Part shown: positions 50,216 through 61,420 of the stretch, piece by piece
Position numbering within the stretch: the first letter of the stretch is position 1
How the letters are laid out: the number at the start of each line of letters is the position of its first letter
Translations under genes and position numbers: made by a program
DNA from: an uncultured Coriobacteriaceae bacterium
GTDB lineage: Bacteria > Actinomycetota > Coriobacteriia > Coriobacteriales > Atopobiaceae
DNA length: 64,000 nt
Assembly (NCBI GenBank): GCA_902779675.1
Contig: CACZCK010000005.1
Coordinates: 45,841-109,840 of the forward strand
Direction: 5' to 3'
The notes under the pieces: model-generated
Told to the model about the DNA's origin: nothing
The model's database searches: none
What the model saw: only the letters and a program-made list of their open reading frames with translations

Positions 50216-51028
50216 CTACCGCTGTGGTTCGTTGCGGCGTGCAGAGAACGCCAACAGGGCAATGCCCAGCACGATGAGTGGCAGGCTCAGCACCTGACCC
50301 ATGGTGAGCCAGTCCCACGCGAGGTAGCCCATGTGCGCGTCGGGCAGGCGCACGAACTCGATCAGAAAGCGGACGCAGCCGTAGAAGACCAGGAAGGTAC
50401 CCACAAAGGTGCCCTGCGGCCGCGGGGGCAGCCGCCTGCTGAGCGCGTACTGCACGCAGAAGAGCACCACGCCCTCGAGCAGGGCTTCGTAGAGTTGGGA
50501 CGGATGGCGATAGACGGCCCCACCGCCCGTGTCGTCGAACATCACGCCCCAGGGCAGGGTGGTCTCCTTGCCCCACAGCTCACCGTTGACAAAGTTGGCG
50601 CAACGCCCGAGGCAGAGCCCTATGGGCGCGCCAATGGCAATGAGGTCGGCAACCGTGGCAAACGACAGGTCGAGCGACCGGTTGGCCAGGTAGGTGCCCA
50701 CCACGGCCCCGACGAGGCCGCCATGAAAGCTCATGCCACCCTCACTGAGCATCAGGATGGACAGTGGATGCGCGAGGTAGTAGCCCTTGCCATAAAAGAG
50801 CACGTAGCCCAGTCGTCCGCCCACAATGACCCCGCAGGCGAGGCCGGTCATGAGCGTGAAGACGTCGTCCACGCTCACGTCGATGTGCCAGTGGCGCGCG
50901 ACGCGATGCATCACGACGCCTGCTGCCACGAACCCCAACAGGTAGGCGATGCCATACCAGCGTATGGTAAGAGGCCCCACCGCCAAGGCGATGGGGTCCA
51001 AGGTGTGATAGAGCTCGTTAAGCCACAT
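50216..51028 (-). CDS. lgt: Prolipoprotein diacylglyceryl transferase
   Basis: The product is 270 aa with seven predicted helices. Lgt signatures are present: the N-terminal IRWYGIAYLLGF, MSFHGGLVGAVVG with the essential His, and GRCANFVNGELWG. It transfers diacylglycerol to the lipobox cysteine of prelipoproteins, such as the lipoproteins at 7363 and 47159. It follows the nifU-like gene by 7 bp. Confidence 0.95.
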   Translation of the reverse strand: MWLNELYHTLDPIALAVGPLTIRWYGIAYLLGFVAAGVVMHRVARHWHIDVSVDDVFTLMTGLACGVIVGGRLGYVLFYGKGYYLAHPLSILMLSEGGMSFHGGLVGAVVGTYLANRSLDLSFATVADLIAIGAPIGLCLGRCANFVNGELWGKETTLPWGVMFDDTGGGAVYRHPSQLYEALLEGVVLFCVQYALSRRLPPRPQGTFVGTFLVFYGCVRFLIEFVRLPDAHMGYLAWDWLTMGQVLSLPLIVLGIALLAFSARRNEPQR

Positions 51029-51035
51029 GGGATGG

Positions 51036-51275
51036 CTACCAGGCCATCGCCGGCTGGACCTTGGTCACACCCGGCACATGCTCCATGAGGATGCGCTCGA
51101 TGCCCTCGCTCATGTCGAAGCTGGAGAGCGGGCAGCCCGCGCAGGCGCCTTGCATCTCGAGGGTGACCACGCCGTTCTCGTCACAGTTGACGAGCGCCAC
51201 ATCGCCGCCGTCGGCCTGCAGGCTCTGGCGAATGACGTTGAGCGTAGACTCCAGAAGCTCCATGTTCACTGCCAT
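51036..51275 (-). CDS. NifU C-terminal domain protein (iron-sulfur scaffold)
   Basis: The product is 79 aa, a stand-alone NifU C-terminal/Nfu domain. The cluster-binding CxxC lies in MQGACAGCPLSSFDM, and the domain ends VPGVTKV as usual. It likely carries or delivers Fe-S clusters. It is co-directional with lgt. Confidence 0.9.
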   Translation of the reverse strand: MAVNMELLESTLNVIRQSLQADGGDVALVNCDENGVVTLEMQGACAGCPLSSFDMSEGIERILMEHVPGVTKVQPAMAW

Positions 51276-51369
51276 GATGATCCTCCGTTCATGCCGCCCT
51301 CGGCGGCCGCGTGATAGTCAGATGCACTTGATGATACCCATTGCGCGCCGCGCGCATCCACCGCACACA

Positions 51370-51402
51370 AAAAACGGCACGAGAGCATGTGCGGTGCGAC
51401 CC
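51370..51402. terminator. Hairpin and T-run after the U32 peptidase gene
   Basis: On the minus strand GCAC-atgctctc-GTGC is followed by CGTTTTTT. A longer outer stem, CACCGCACA/TGTGCGGTG, encloses it. Confidence 0.6.
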
Positions 51403-51411
51403 GCGAAACGC

Positions 51412-53898
51412 CTACTCGATGCCCCGGTGCAAGTGACCCGAGGTGTGTCCGGCCAGCCTTTTGGGCGAGACGCCGCCCTCCCGCGCGGTCGTAACGGCCC
51501 GACACAGGCGGGCAACCGCACGCGCGACCTCGTCGTTATCGAGCAAGGTGCCGTCCACCATGAGCCGTCGCACGCCACCGGCGATCAGCGCCTGCACCTC
51601 GGGGGCCGCGTCGAGCGGCTCGGGGGCGTAGATGCGGCTGCGACCCTGCAGGTCGGTGCGCACCGGATAGCGTTTGCCCTGCACGTTGACCAAGCCGATG
51701 TCCTGGCGGCGTAGCGCGCAGCGGGCGCAGTCGTGCACGCAGCGACCAGCCGCCTGCAGCACACAATGCTCCGAGGTCATGGCGCGCGTGCGTCCGTATG
51801 CCACCACGCCCACGGGCACTGGGGAGGCGCTCGCAAGGCGGCAGTCCTCCTCGAGCGTGAGCTCAGCCGAGAGCCACACGCCATGGGCGCCAGCTCGCAC
51901 GAGCGCCGCAAGGGCACTCGCGTTGTGCACGGGAATGCAGGGCCTGACCTCAGGCTTTGCCCCACGGGCAACCGCAAGTGCGAGCTCGGAGACATTGCCC
52001 ACCCCAAGAGCCCCTCCGGCCACGACCAGTGAGTCAAGACGGTCGTGGTCCACCTCTCGGCAGACCTCGTCGAGCCAAGGAATGGGGGCTTCGTCCCATC
52101 CGTCGAGCGTCAAGGCATCAGCGGCGGCATAGATCCTGGTGGCGCCCGCGGCGCGGGCCGCGCGGGCAGCCACAGGACTGCTCACGAGCGCGCACACCTC
52201 CACGGGCACGTCGTCGTGGCCCTGGCTCCCCTCGCCCAGACGGCGCCTGACCTCGCGATCCAGCAGCACGTCTGAGGGGGTGGCCCGCAGCTCGCGCGAG
52301 GTGTAGGGCGCGAGCAGTTCGCGGGCGAGCGAGCGGCACGCCTCGGCACGGGCCTTGTGCACGTCGGAGAAGCGCATCCCGCAGCCCTCGTCGAGCTCCA
52401 CATCGAATGAGACCGCCTCGAAAGCCGAACCGCCCATGCGCCCCACGTGGTCCACAAGATCCTGCTCGGTGACGCTGCGTGTCCGTGCGGCCTCGACCAC
52501 CGGGCCATAAGCCACGGCGTGGGCCGAGCCGTTCAAACACGAAAGCTCTATTTTCAGGGGCTTGCCCAGGCGCGCCACCACATGCGCGTGCACCTTGCGA
52601 GTACGCGGCACGTCGGCGCGGGCTGCGCGGGCCGCGTCGTCGAGAGCGCGCTGCGAGCGGATGACCCGCACAGGGCATCCGGGGGGCATGGGGCGCGGCG
52701 TACGGCAGCAGATGGTCTCCCCTGCCTGCGCGTCGCGGTCGGCATGTGCGGTAAGGAACTGCGAGGGGTCGTCGGTGGGACGCACCTCGAGCAGGTCGCC
52801 CTTGCCTACCGGCGCGTCGAGCGCCACGTCTACCTCTGCGAGCGTCACCTTGCGCGTCCGCTCACGGCCGCCGTTGGTGCCACCGCGCCACACGCGCGAG
52901 CTCCCCAGGTCGCGCGTGGCCACCACGCGGCCTACCAGCTCGCCACGGTTGTTGGAACGCTCGTAGCTCATCATGTCGTTGTCGGAGATGCCGTCGAGGT
53001 ACGCGTCGGTGAAGTCGCGGTTGAAGGCACGACGCAGCAGGCGCTCGCGCTCCTGTGGCGTAAGCGTTGGCTCGCCGCCCGCGAGCTCGTCGAGAGCGGA
53101 GCGGTAGGCACGGATGACCGCGTACACGTAGTCGGCGCCCTTGAGGCGGCCCTCCACCTTGAGCGAGCCGAGGCCAGCTGCGGCCAGCTCATCCAGCCGA
53201 TCGATGGTTCGGTAGTCTTTGGGGCACAGCGGTCGCATGTCGGCGGCGCCGATGCTGGCGCCCGTCTCGTCCGTCAGCTGGTAGGGCAGCCGGCAGGGCT
53301 GAGCGCACATGCCGCGGTTGGCCGAGCGGTCGCCCGCCATTGCGCTCATCAGGCAGATGCCGGAGTAGCTGAAGCACAGCGCGCCGTGTCCGAAGCCCTC
53401 GAGCTCCACGCCCTCCTGCGCGATGCGCCCGATCTCGGGCAGCGAGAGCTCGCGGGAGAGCGTGACGCGCGCCACGCCAAACGTGTCGCGGCACCAGGCC
53501 ACGCCGCGGGAGTCATGGACGTTAGCCTGAGTCGAAACGTGCACTTCGATCTGCGGCCACCAGCGAGCGATCTCGTCGGCCAGGCCCCAGTCCTGTACGA
53601 TGAAGGCGTCGGCCCCCAGCAGCCACACGCGCCGCACCAGGGCAAGGACCCGCTGCATCTCGTCGGCCTTGACGACCACGTTGGTGGTCACGTAGACGCG
53701 CGTGCCAGCGAGGTGCGCCACCCGACAGGCGTGCGCGAAGGTCTCGTCGTCAAAGCTGGTAGCCCCGCGACGTGCGTTGAAGTGATGCCCGAAGCCGCAG
53801 TAGACGGCGTCCGCGCCTGCAGCCACGGCAGCGTTCAGCTGCTCGGGGCCACCCGCGGGTGCCAGAAGCTCTATGGGTCGCGACGGTGCCACTTGCAT
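51412..53898 (-). CDS. U32 family peptidase / RlhA-like protein
   Basis: The product is 828 aa. The N-terminal half has the U32 hallmarks: IELLAPAGGPEQLNAAVAAG, ADAVYCGF, VYVTTNVVVK, and the signature ELEGFGHGALCFSYSGICLM followed by GMCAQPCRLPY. The Cys cluster suggests a metal or Fe-S site. Related RlhA is needed for 23S rRNA hydroxylation. The C-terminal half has a DUF3656-like middle domain and a second barrel-like region with cysteines (CVLQAAGRCVHDCARCALR). ATG 53898 with GGAG is favoured over GTG 53901. Confidence 0.88.
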   Translation of the reverse strand: MQVAPSRPIELLAPAGGPEQLNAAVAAGADAVYCGFGHHFNARRGATSFDDETFAHACRVAHLAGTRVYVTTNVVVKADEMQRVLALVRRVWLLGADAFIVQDWGLADEIARWWPQIEVHVSTQANVHDSRGVAWCRDTFGVARVTLSRELSLPEIGRIAQEGVELEGFGHGALCFSYSGICLMSAMAGDRSANRGMCAQPCRLPYQLTDETGASIGAADMRPLCPKDYRTIDRLDELAAAGLGSLKVEGRLKGADYVYAVIRAYRSALDELAGGEPTLTPQERERLLRRAFNRDFTDAYLDGISDNDMMSYERSNNRGELVGRVVATRDLGSSRVWRGGTNGGRERTRKVTLAEVDVALDAPVGKGDLLEVRPTDDPSQFLTAHADRDAQAGETICCRTPRPMPPGCPVRVIRSQRALDDAARAARADVPRTRKVHAHVVARLGKPLKIELSCLNGSAHAVAYGPVVEAARTRSVTEQDLVDHVGRMGGSAFEAVSFDVELDEGCGMRFSDVHKARAEACRSLARELLAPYTSRELRATPSDVLLDREVRRRLGEGSQGHDDVPVEVCALVSSPVAARAARAAGATRIYAAADALTLDGWDEAPIPWLDEVCREVDHDRLDSLVVAGGALGVGNVSELALAVARGAKPEVRPCIPVHNASALAALVRAGAHGVWLSAELTLEEDCRLASASPVPVGVVAYGRTRAMTSEHCVLQAAGRCVHDCARCALRRQDIGLVNVQGKRYPVRTDLQGRSRIYAPEPLDAAPEVQALIAGGVRRLMVDGTLLDNDEVARAVARLCRAVTTAREGGVSPKRLAGHTSGHLHRGIE

Positions 53899-53943
53899 CA
53901 CCCACTCCGTACCAAAAAGGGTCGTACAAATAGAAACGGGTAA

Positions 53944-53997
53944 CAGAAAGGGGTTGCCCCTTAGTGTCCTGGAACACTAAGGGGCAACCCCTTTCTG
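53944..53997. terminator. Perfect 24-bp stem hairpin with nested palindrome
   Basis: Arms 53944-53967 and 53974-53997 are exact reverse complements with the 6-base loop CCTGGA. Each arm also contains the self-complementary GGGGTTGCCCC. It lies 16 bases after the tyrS stop on the minus strand and is probably its terminator. The nested core recalls the GGGGATACTCCC elements. Confidence 0.8.
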
Positions 53998-54013
53998 CTC
54001 CATGCCTGCGTAC

Positions 54014-55246
54014 TTACACCAGGCGCACGAACTTGCGCTTGCCGTGCTGGATGACGGTGCCCGCGACCAGCGTGTCGGGGCTCACGTTGTAGGCCTTGGC
54101 AGCAACGGCCTCGCCGTTGATCTTGACGCCACCGCCGTCGATGAAACGACGCGCCTCGCCCACCGAACCGGCGAGCTTGGCATCAGCCATGAGCTTGGCG
54201 AGATACACCATGCCCTCGTCGTTGACCACGACGTTGGCCACGGGGTACTCGGGGATGTCCTCGGGAATCTCGGCACGCTTGAACTGGGCGTCAAAGGCGT
54301 CCTGAGCCTTCTGCCCGGCACCCTCACCGTGGTAGAGGTCCACGATGTTGCGCGCCAGCTCGCGCTTGCGAGCGTAGGGGTCGGCCGTACCCGCCTTGAA
54401 CTCGGCATCGATGGCGTCGATCTGCTCGATCGAGTACGTGGAGCACAGGCGGAAGTACATGGGCACGATCTCGTCGGCGATGGACATGAGCTTGCCGAAC
54501 ATGTCATTGGGCTCGTCGGTGAGGCCAACGTAGTTGCCGTAGCTCTTGGACATCTTCTTGTGGCCATCGAGGCCCACCAGTAGCGGCATCGTAAGCGCCA
54601 CCTGCGGCTCCATGCCCTCGGCGCGCATCAGGTCGCGGCCGGCGAGCAGGTTGAAGATCTGGTCGTTGCCGCCCATCTCGAGATCGGACTTGATGACCAC
54701 CGAGTCGTAGGCCTGCAGCACGGGGTAAATGAACTCGTGCAGGGCAATCGACTGGTTGTTGGCATAGCGGTTGTGGAAGTCCTCGCGCTCCAGGATGCGT
54801 GCCACGTTGAACTGGGCCATGAGATGCAGCATGCTCTGCAGGTCAAGGGGCTTGAGCCAGTCGCCGTTATGCACGATGGTGGTCTTCTCGGGATCGAGCA
54901 CCTTCATGGCCTGCTCGACGTAGGTCTTGGCGTTGGCCTCAACCTGCTCCTCGGTGAGGGGCGGACGGGTGCTGTCGCGCCCGGACGGGTCGCCGATCAG
55001 CGCGGTGCCGTTGCCGATGATTAGGGTGACCTTGTGCCCCAGGTCCTGGAACTGGCGCATCTTGCGCAGCGGCACGGCATGGCCCAGGTGCAGGTCGGGG
55101 CTGGTGGGATCGACGCCCAGCTTGATGTTGAGGGGCACGCCCTTCTCAAGCTTGGCCTTGAGCTCGTCCAACGGCACGATCTGCATGGTGCCCGAAGTAA
55201 TGACCTTGAGTTGCTCGTCGACTGGCAGCAATGCTCTGTCCTCCAT
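54014..55246 (-). CDS. tyrS: Tyrosyl-tRNA synthetase
   Basis: This 410-aa class I synthetase has the HIGH-type motif HLGHAV near residue 48, the KKMSKSYGNYVGL loop near 230, and a C-terminal S4 RNA-binding domain (GEARRFIDGGGVKINGE). This is the TyrZ-like lineage with HLGH and KMSKS. ATG 55246 gives MEDRALLPV with a poor ribosome binding site; the open frame extends upstream to 55369 but looks non-coding. Confidence 0.94.
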   Translation of the reverse strand: MEDRALLPVDEQLKVITSGTMQIVPLDELKAKLEKGVPLNIKLGVDPTSPDLHLGHAVPLRKMRQFQDLGHKVTLIIGNGTALIGDPSGRDSTRPPLTEEQVEANAKTYVEQAMKVLDPEKTTIVHNGDWLKPLDLQSMLHLMAQFNVARILEREDFHNRYANNQSIALHEFIYPVLQAYDSVVIKSDLEMGGNDQIFNLLAGRDLMRAEGMEPQVALTMPLLVGLDGHKKMSKSYGNYVGLTDEPNDMFGKLMSIADEIVPMYFRLCSTYSIEQIDAIDAEFKAGTADPYARKRELARNIVDLYHGEGAGQKAQDAFDAQFKRAEIPEDIPEYPVANVVVNDEGMVYLAKLMADAKLAGSVGEARRFIDGGGVKINGEAVAAKAYNVSPDTLVAGTVIQHGKRKFVRLV

Positions 55247-55372
55247 ATGGTTCGTGTTCCTCGCGAGCTCTGCTGAGTCGCGCGCGTACCAGCATAGCGC
55301 AAGAGTTCGCCCTCCACAGCATTTGTCATGATTCGAAAAGAAACGCCGCAGCTCGCCTGCCAGTGCCAAGGC

Positions 55373-55403
55373 TGACTCAAAGGGGATACTCCCTTCTGAG
55401 TCA
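55373..55403. repeat. Palindromic element copy a, TGACTCA arms
   Basis: TGACTCA and TGAGTCA arms surround AAGGGGATACTCCCTTC. It lies between the divergent tyrS and PBP genes, so it is not at a gene end. Confidence 0.7.
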
Positions 55404-55412
55404 CTGGCCCGC

Positions 55413-55443
55413 TGACTCAGAAGGGAGTATCCCCTTTGAGTTG
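55413..55443. repeat. Palindromic element copy b, inverted relative to copy a
   Basis: This reads as the reverse complement of copy a across nearly all of its 31 bases, 9 bases away, making a larger inverted repeat. One arm end is altered (GAGTTGG in place of GAGTCA). Confidence 0.7.
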
Positions 55444-55545
55444 GCGGGCGGCTTTGTGTATGTGAAGACTGCGGCGCGGCAGCTGCGCCGTAAGCCCGCG
55501 ACTCCTATAATGTTGGTTTGACTGTCCCTTACGGAGGAGGATTTC

Positions 55546-57690
55546 ATGGGCGTCCGCAAGCGCAGAGCACGCAGGAACGCACGCACCCACATCATTGGGT
55601 TCGGCATAGCCGGCATCTTCGGCTTCATTGTCCTGCTAGCAGCCGCCTTCGCCATGTCGCTCGGTGCCCTCATCACCAGCTGGCTGCAGGATCTGCCCGA
55701 CTACAACTCGGCAGACGCCTACCTGGTCAGCGAGCCCACCGAGATCGTCGACTGCAACGGCACCACCATCGCCGAGTACTACCTGCAGAACCGCCGAAGC
55801 ATCGAGATGTCGGAGGTCAGCGACTACGTACTCAAGGCCACGGTCGACACCGAGGACATCCGCTTCTACCGCCACAACGGCGTAGACCCGCAGGGTATCG
55901 CCCGTGCCGTGGTCATGCAGCTGGCCGGTGGCTCCGAAGGTGCCTCGACCATCACTCAGCAGCTGGTGCGCAACACCGTCCTGATCGACGAGCAGTTTGA
56001 CTACACCATCCGACGCAAGGTGCGCGAAGCCTATCTGGCCATTCAGATGGAGAAGATGTACACCAAAGACCAGATTCTCATGATGTACCTCAACACCATC
56101 TACTTTGGCCACCAGGCCTACGGCATCCAGGCTGCGTCCATCACCTACTTCAACAAGGACGCCAAGGACCTCTCGCTCGTCGAGGCGGCCACCCTGTGCG
56201 GCTTGCCGCAGTCGCCCTCAAACTATGACCCGCTGCAGAATCCCGAGCTCGCCCTCAAGCGCCGCAACGTGGTGCTCAACCGCATGTACACGGCCGGCGA
56301 CCTCACCCAGGAGGAGTACGAGGAGGCTGTCGAGCAGCCGCTCGAGACCCACGCCGGTTCCTTCCTGCAAAACGAGTCGCAGCAACCCTACTTCACCGAC
56401 TACGTAAAGCAGCTGCTGCTGGAGGACTTTGACCAGGACACCGTGTTCCAGGGCGGCCTTAAGGTCTACACCACCATCGACCCCGCCATCCAGGACCAGG
56501 CCGAGGCGGCCGTCAACAACCACCTCAACGAGATCGGCAACGATCGCCTCGAGGCGGCGCTGGTGGCCGTCGACCCCGACACGGGCTACATCAAGGCCAT
56601 GGTCGGCGGACGCAACTACCAAGAGAGCCAGTTCAACCTCGCCACCCAGGGGCGCAGGCAGCCCGGCTCCTCGTTTAAGCTCTTCACCCTGTGCGCGGCC
56701 CTGCGCGAAGGCATGAACCCCAACATCTACCTCAACTGCAACTCACCCATGCAGTTCTCACCCACGTGGTCGGTGCAGAACTTTGGCAACATCCAGTACG
56801 GCACCATCTCTCTGGCCAACGCCTTCGCGGTCTCGTCCAACACGGGCTTCGTGCAGGTCGCCGAGACCATCGGCGCCGATAAGATCGTCAACGTGGCCCA
56901 CGACATGGGCATCAGCGTCGACCTTCCCGCCTATCCCTCGCTGACCCTGGGCACCGTCGGCGTACCGCCCGTACAGATGGCCGAGGCCTATGCGACCGTA
57001 GCCACAGGCGGCCTGCATCGTGATGCCATCGCCATCACGCGCATCGAGGACCGCAACGGCAACACCGTCTACGAGCATCAGGACAACCCCAACCGCGTCC
57101 TCGACGAGGACATCGCGTCCGCGGCCCTCGAGGTCATGAAGGGCGTCACCACCTGGGGCGGCACGGCCGAGGTCGTGGGCTCCAACCTCGAGGTCGACCA
57201 GCCCGTGGCCGGCAAGACCGGCACCACCGAGAACTACCGCGACCTGTGGTTCTGCGGCATCACCCCGCAGTACTCCGTGGCTATCTGGTGCGGCTACCGC
57301 GAGGAGGGCGAAATCTTTGTCTGGGGTGCCAACGGCCACCCCTACAACACCGCTTGCCCCATGTTCTACAACTTCATCAACTCTGTGCTGCGCGGCGCGC
57401 CGCGCGAGGAGTTCCCCACCTCCAGCACCCAGCCCACCTACAAAGACAACAGCACCTGGACCTTCAGCGGTGGCTCCTACAACTCCGGCTATGACTACAA
57501 CAGCTACAGCGAGACCGATCAGACCGGTGACAACGGCGGAGGCGAGAGCTACTCCGACACCTCGGGCGGTGGCGAGGAGTACTACGACGACGGCACCGGT
57601 GGCGGCGAGGAGTACTACGACGACGGCACCGGCGGCGACGGTGGTGGCGGCGAGGAGTACTACGACGACGGTACCGGCGAAGGGTACTAG
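55546..57690 (+). CDS. Class A penicillin-binding protein (transglycosylase/transpeptidase)
   Basis: The product is 714 aa. A basic N-terminus and one transmembrane helix (about 20-45) lead to a GT51 domain with VDTEDIRFYRHNGVD (catalytic Glu near 102) and GASTITQQLVRNT. The transpeptidase domain has the SSFKL active-site serine near 375, SSNTG near 431 and KTGTT near 556. The last about 60 residues are Gly/Tyr/Asp-rich with three EEYYDDGTG repeats. ATG 55546 follows GGAGGAGG. It polymerises and crosslinks peptidoglycan outside the membrane. Confidence 0.94.
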   Translation: MGVRKRRARRNARTHIIGFGIAGIFGFIVLLAAAFAMSLGALITSWLQDLPDYNSADAYLVSEPTEIVDCNGTTIAEYYLQNRRSIEMSEVSDYVLKATVDTEDIRFYRHNGVDPQGIARAVVMQLAGGSEGASTITQQLVRNTVLIDEQFDYTIRRKVREAYLAIQMEKMYTKDQILMMYLNTIYFGHQAYGIQAASITYFNKDAKDLSLVEAATLCGLPQSPSNYDPLQNPELALKRRNVVLNRMYTAGDLTQEEYEEAVEQPLETHAGSFLQNESQQPYFTDYVKQLLLEDFDQDTVFQGGLKVYTTIDPAIQDQAEAAVNNHLNEIGNDRLEAALVAVDPDTGYIKAMVGGRNYQESQFNLATQGRRQPGSSFKLFTLCAALREGMNPNIYLNCNSPMQFSPTWSVQNFGNIQYGTISLANAFAVSSNTGFVQVAETIGADKIVNVAHDMGISVDLPAYPSLTLGTVGVPPVQMAEAYATVATGGLHRDAIAITRIEDRNGNTVYEHQDNPNRVLDEDIASAALEVMKGVTTWGGTAEVVGSNLEVDQPVAGKTGTTENYRDLWFCGITPQYSVAIWCGYREEGEIFVWGANGHPYNTACPMFYNFINSVLRGAPREEFPTSSTQPTYKDNSTWTFSGGSYNSGYDYNSYSETDQTGDNGGGESYSDTSGGGEEYYDDGTGGGEEYYDDGTGGDGGGGEEYYDDGTGEGY

Positions 57691-57726
57691 GCATTCGCGT
57701 ACGTCATTTCCGTTCGACACATGAAG

Positions 57727-57752
57727 CGAGGGGCTCCTAACGGAGCCCCTCG
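57727..57752. terminator. Terminator of the PBP gene
   Basis: CGAGGGGCTCC and GGAGCCCCTCG, perfect 11-bp arms with loop TAAC, followed by TCGTTT on the plus strand. Confidence 0.85.
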
Positions 57753-57765
57753 TCGTTTGTGCGGG

Positions 57766-57799
57766 GTTCACGCGCGGGAGATACCCCTTTTTTACGCGA
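57766..57799. repeat. Degenerate palindromic element, GGGAGATACCCC core
   Basis: CGCG arms enclose GGGAGATACCCCTTTTTTA. It is close to the argR stop (57809) and resembles the other GGGAGTATCCCC elements, with one inner mismatch. On the plus strand the T-run follows the core. Confidence 0.45.
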
Positions 57800-57808
57800 A
57801 TACGAGCT

Positions 57809-58246
57809 CTACTTTCTGCTGCGACTAAGCTTGCTCACCAGATTGACGAGCTCTTCGGCTCCTTCGTCGGTGCCGCAGACCACAAGCACCGTGTCGTTGC
57901 CCGCAACCGAGCCACGCACGTCGGGCAGCGACGCCGCATCGACAGCTGCCGCCACACCAGGGGCCGTACCAGGCTGAGACTTGACTACCACCAGGTTGTT
58001 AGCGTTTTCGCAGCTCGTGACAAACTCCGACACCATACGCTGCAGATGCAGATCCTCCGCCAGCACGTAGATGCCCTCGGAAAGCTTGCGCAGACCCATG
58101 TCGGCGATATCGCGGGAGACGGTGGCCTGCGTGCAGTTGAAGCCCAGATCCTGCAGCTCCTCTACCAGCGACCGCTGCGTATGGATCGACTTGGCACGTA
58201 CGATGTCACGAATGGCATCCTGCCTGCTATTGCGCCTCTTGACCAT
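57809..58246 (-). CDS. argR: Arginine repressor
   Basis: The product is about 145 aa. The N-terminal winged helix contains CTQATVSRDIADMGL, the typical recognition helix. The C-terminal oligomerisation and arginine-binding domain contains GSVAGNDTVLVVCGT. No arg biosynthesis gene is adjacent. Two ATGs in tandem (58249 and 58246) follow GGGGGGA; the second has better spacing. An AT-rich TATAAT lies upstream near 58303-58308. Confidence 0.92.
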   Translation of the reverse strand: MVKRRNSRQDAIRDIVRAKSIHTQRSLVEELQDLGFNCTQATVSRDIADMGLRKLSEGIYVLAEDLHLQRMVSEFVTSCENANNLVVVKSQPGTAPGVAAAVDAASLPDVRGSVAGNDTVLVVCGTDEGAEELVNLVSKLSRSRK

Positions 58247-58457
58247 CATTCCCCCCGGAGCAGCTCTAGATTGGATACTTCTTTCTCTCCAATCGTGCAT
58301 ATTATAAGTAAGAATGTACGGTCATCGCCTTGTTATGTCAAAGGTTATCGAGTTTTTTGACTCTTTCTCGCAATAATGCATAGGTCTGGCCCATGCATCA
58401 GATGGCGCCCTTTGGCCCTTCCCTATTCAGAGCTGCGGAGGTGGCGCCGCAACAGGA

Positions 58458-58494
58458 GGACCGCGGCAAGGGTCCTATGCCCGTGCCGCGGTCC
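58458..58494. terminator. Hairpin downstream of the rfb operon
   Basis: GGACCGCGGCA (58458-58468) and TGCCGCGGTCC (58484-58494), perfect 11-bp arms. Confidence 0.6.
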
Positions 58495-58557
58495 CATAGC
58501 ACGCTCTAAAGGGTGGCCTGCTCGTCGATGAAGGCGTTGATACGAGACAGCGCTCCC
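58495..58557 (-). other. Short sequence after rfbB, possible gene-end remnant
   Basis: Directly after the rfbB stop, a minus-strand frame reads LSRINAFIDEQATL and then TAG at 58508-58506. It looks protein-like but has no start. It may be the tail of a gene replaced by the rfb genes. The rest of 58247-58457 holds the argR promoter region and nothing else I can name. Confidence 0.25.
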
Positions 58558-60450
<1,893 letters not shown>

Positions 60451-60454
<4 letters not shown>

Positions 60455-61356
60455 CGCCTGTCCCCTGGCATGCCCGGGACGATGCGTCCCTCCGCCACCT
60501 GGCGCAGGTGCGCGCCGTAGTCGCTCTTGCCGTAGCGCCCCGCGCACTCCAGCAGGCGCTCGCGGGAGACCCAGCCGTTCTCGTAGGCGATCTCCTCGGG
60601 GACGCTGACCGGCAGGTCCTGGGCGCGCTCGACGGTGCGCACGAACTGGCTCGCCTCGAAGAGGCTCTCCATGGTGCCGGTGTCGAGCCAGGCGAAGCCG
60701 CGCCCGAGCGTGACCACGTCGAGCAGGCCGTCGTCGAGGTACATGCGGTTGAGGTCGGTGATCTCGTACTCGCCGCGGGCGGAGGGCTCGACGCGCGCGG
60801 CGCGCTCGCAGACGTCCGCCGGGTAGAAGTAGAGGCCCGTCACGGCGTAGTCGCTCTTGGGGTGCGCCGGCTTCTCCTCGATGGAGACCGCGTTGTAGTC
60901 GGAGTCGAACTCCACCACGCCGAAGCGCTCGGGGTCGTCCACGCGGTAGCCGAAGACGGTGGCCCGGCCCTCGCCAGCGGCGGCCGCGGCGCCCCTCAGG
61001 CGCTTGCCCAGGCCGTTGCCGTAGAAGATGTTGTCGCCGAGCACGAGCGCGCAGGGGCCTCCCTGCGCGAACTCGCGGCCGATCACGAAGGCCTGCGCCA
61101 GGCCGTCCGGGCTCGGCTGCTCGGCGTAGGAGAGCTCCAGGCCGAAGTCGGAGCCGTCGCCGAGGAGCCGCTCGAAGTTGGGCAGGTCCGCCGGGGTGGA
61201 GATGATCAGCACCTCGCGGATCCCCGCCAGCATGAGCGTGGAGAGCGGGTAGTAGACCATCGGCTTGTCGTAGACCGGCAGCAGCTGCTTGCTGGTGACC
61301 GTCGTGAGCGGGTACAGGCGCGTGCCGCTGCCTCCCGCCAGGATGATGCCTTTCAT
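60451..61356 (-). CDS. rfbA: Glucose-1-phosphate thymidylyltransferase
   Basis: The product is 301 aa. It has the nucleotide-binding [18 protein letters not shown] with [17 protein letters not shown], the [11 protein letters not shown] metal site and [18 protein letters not shown]. It makes dTDP-glucose. ATG 61356 follows GGGAGAGG. First gene of the operon, downstream of gtrA on the same strand. Confidence 0.95.
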
Positions 61357-61420
61357 GGGACCTCTCCCTATTCCTTGAGCCGAAGCGTGAAGTCTTCGCT
61401 TTGGGTTCTTTGGACGTTTT

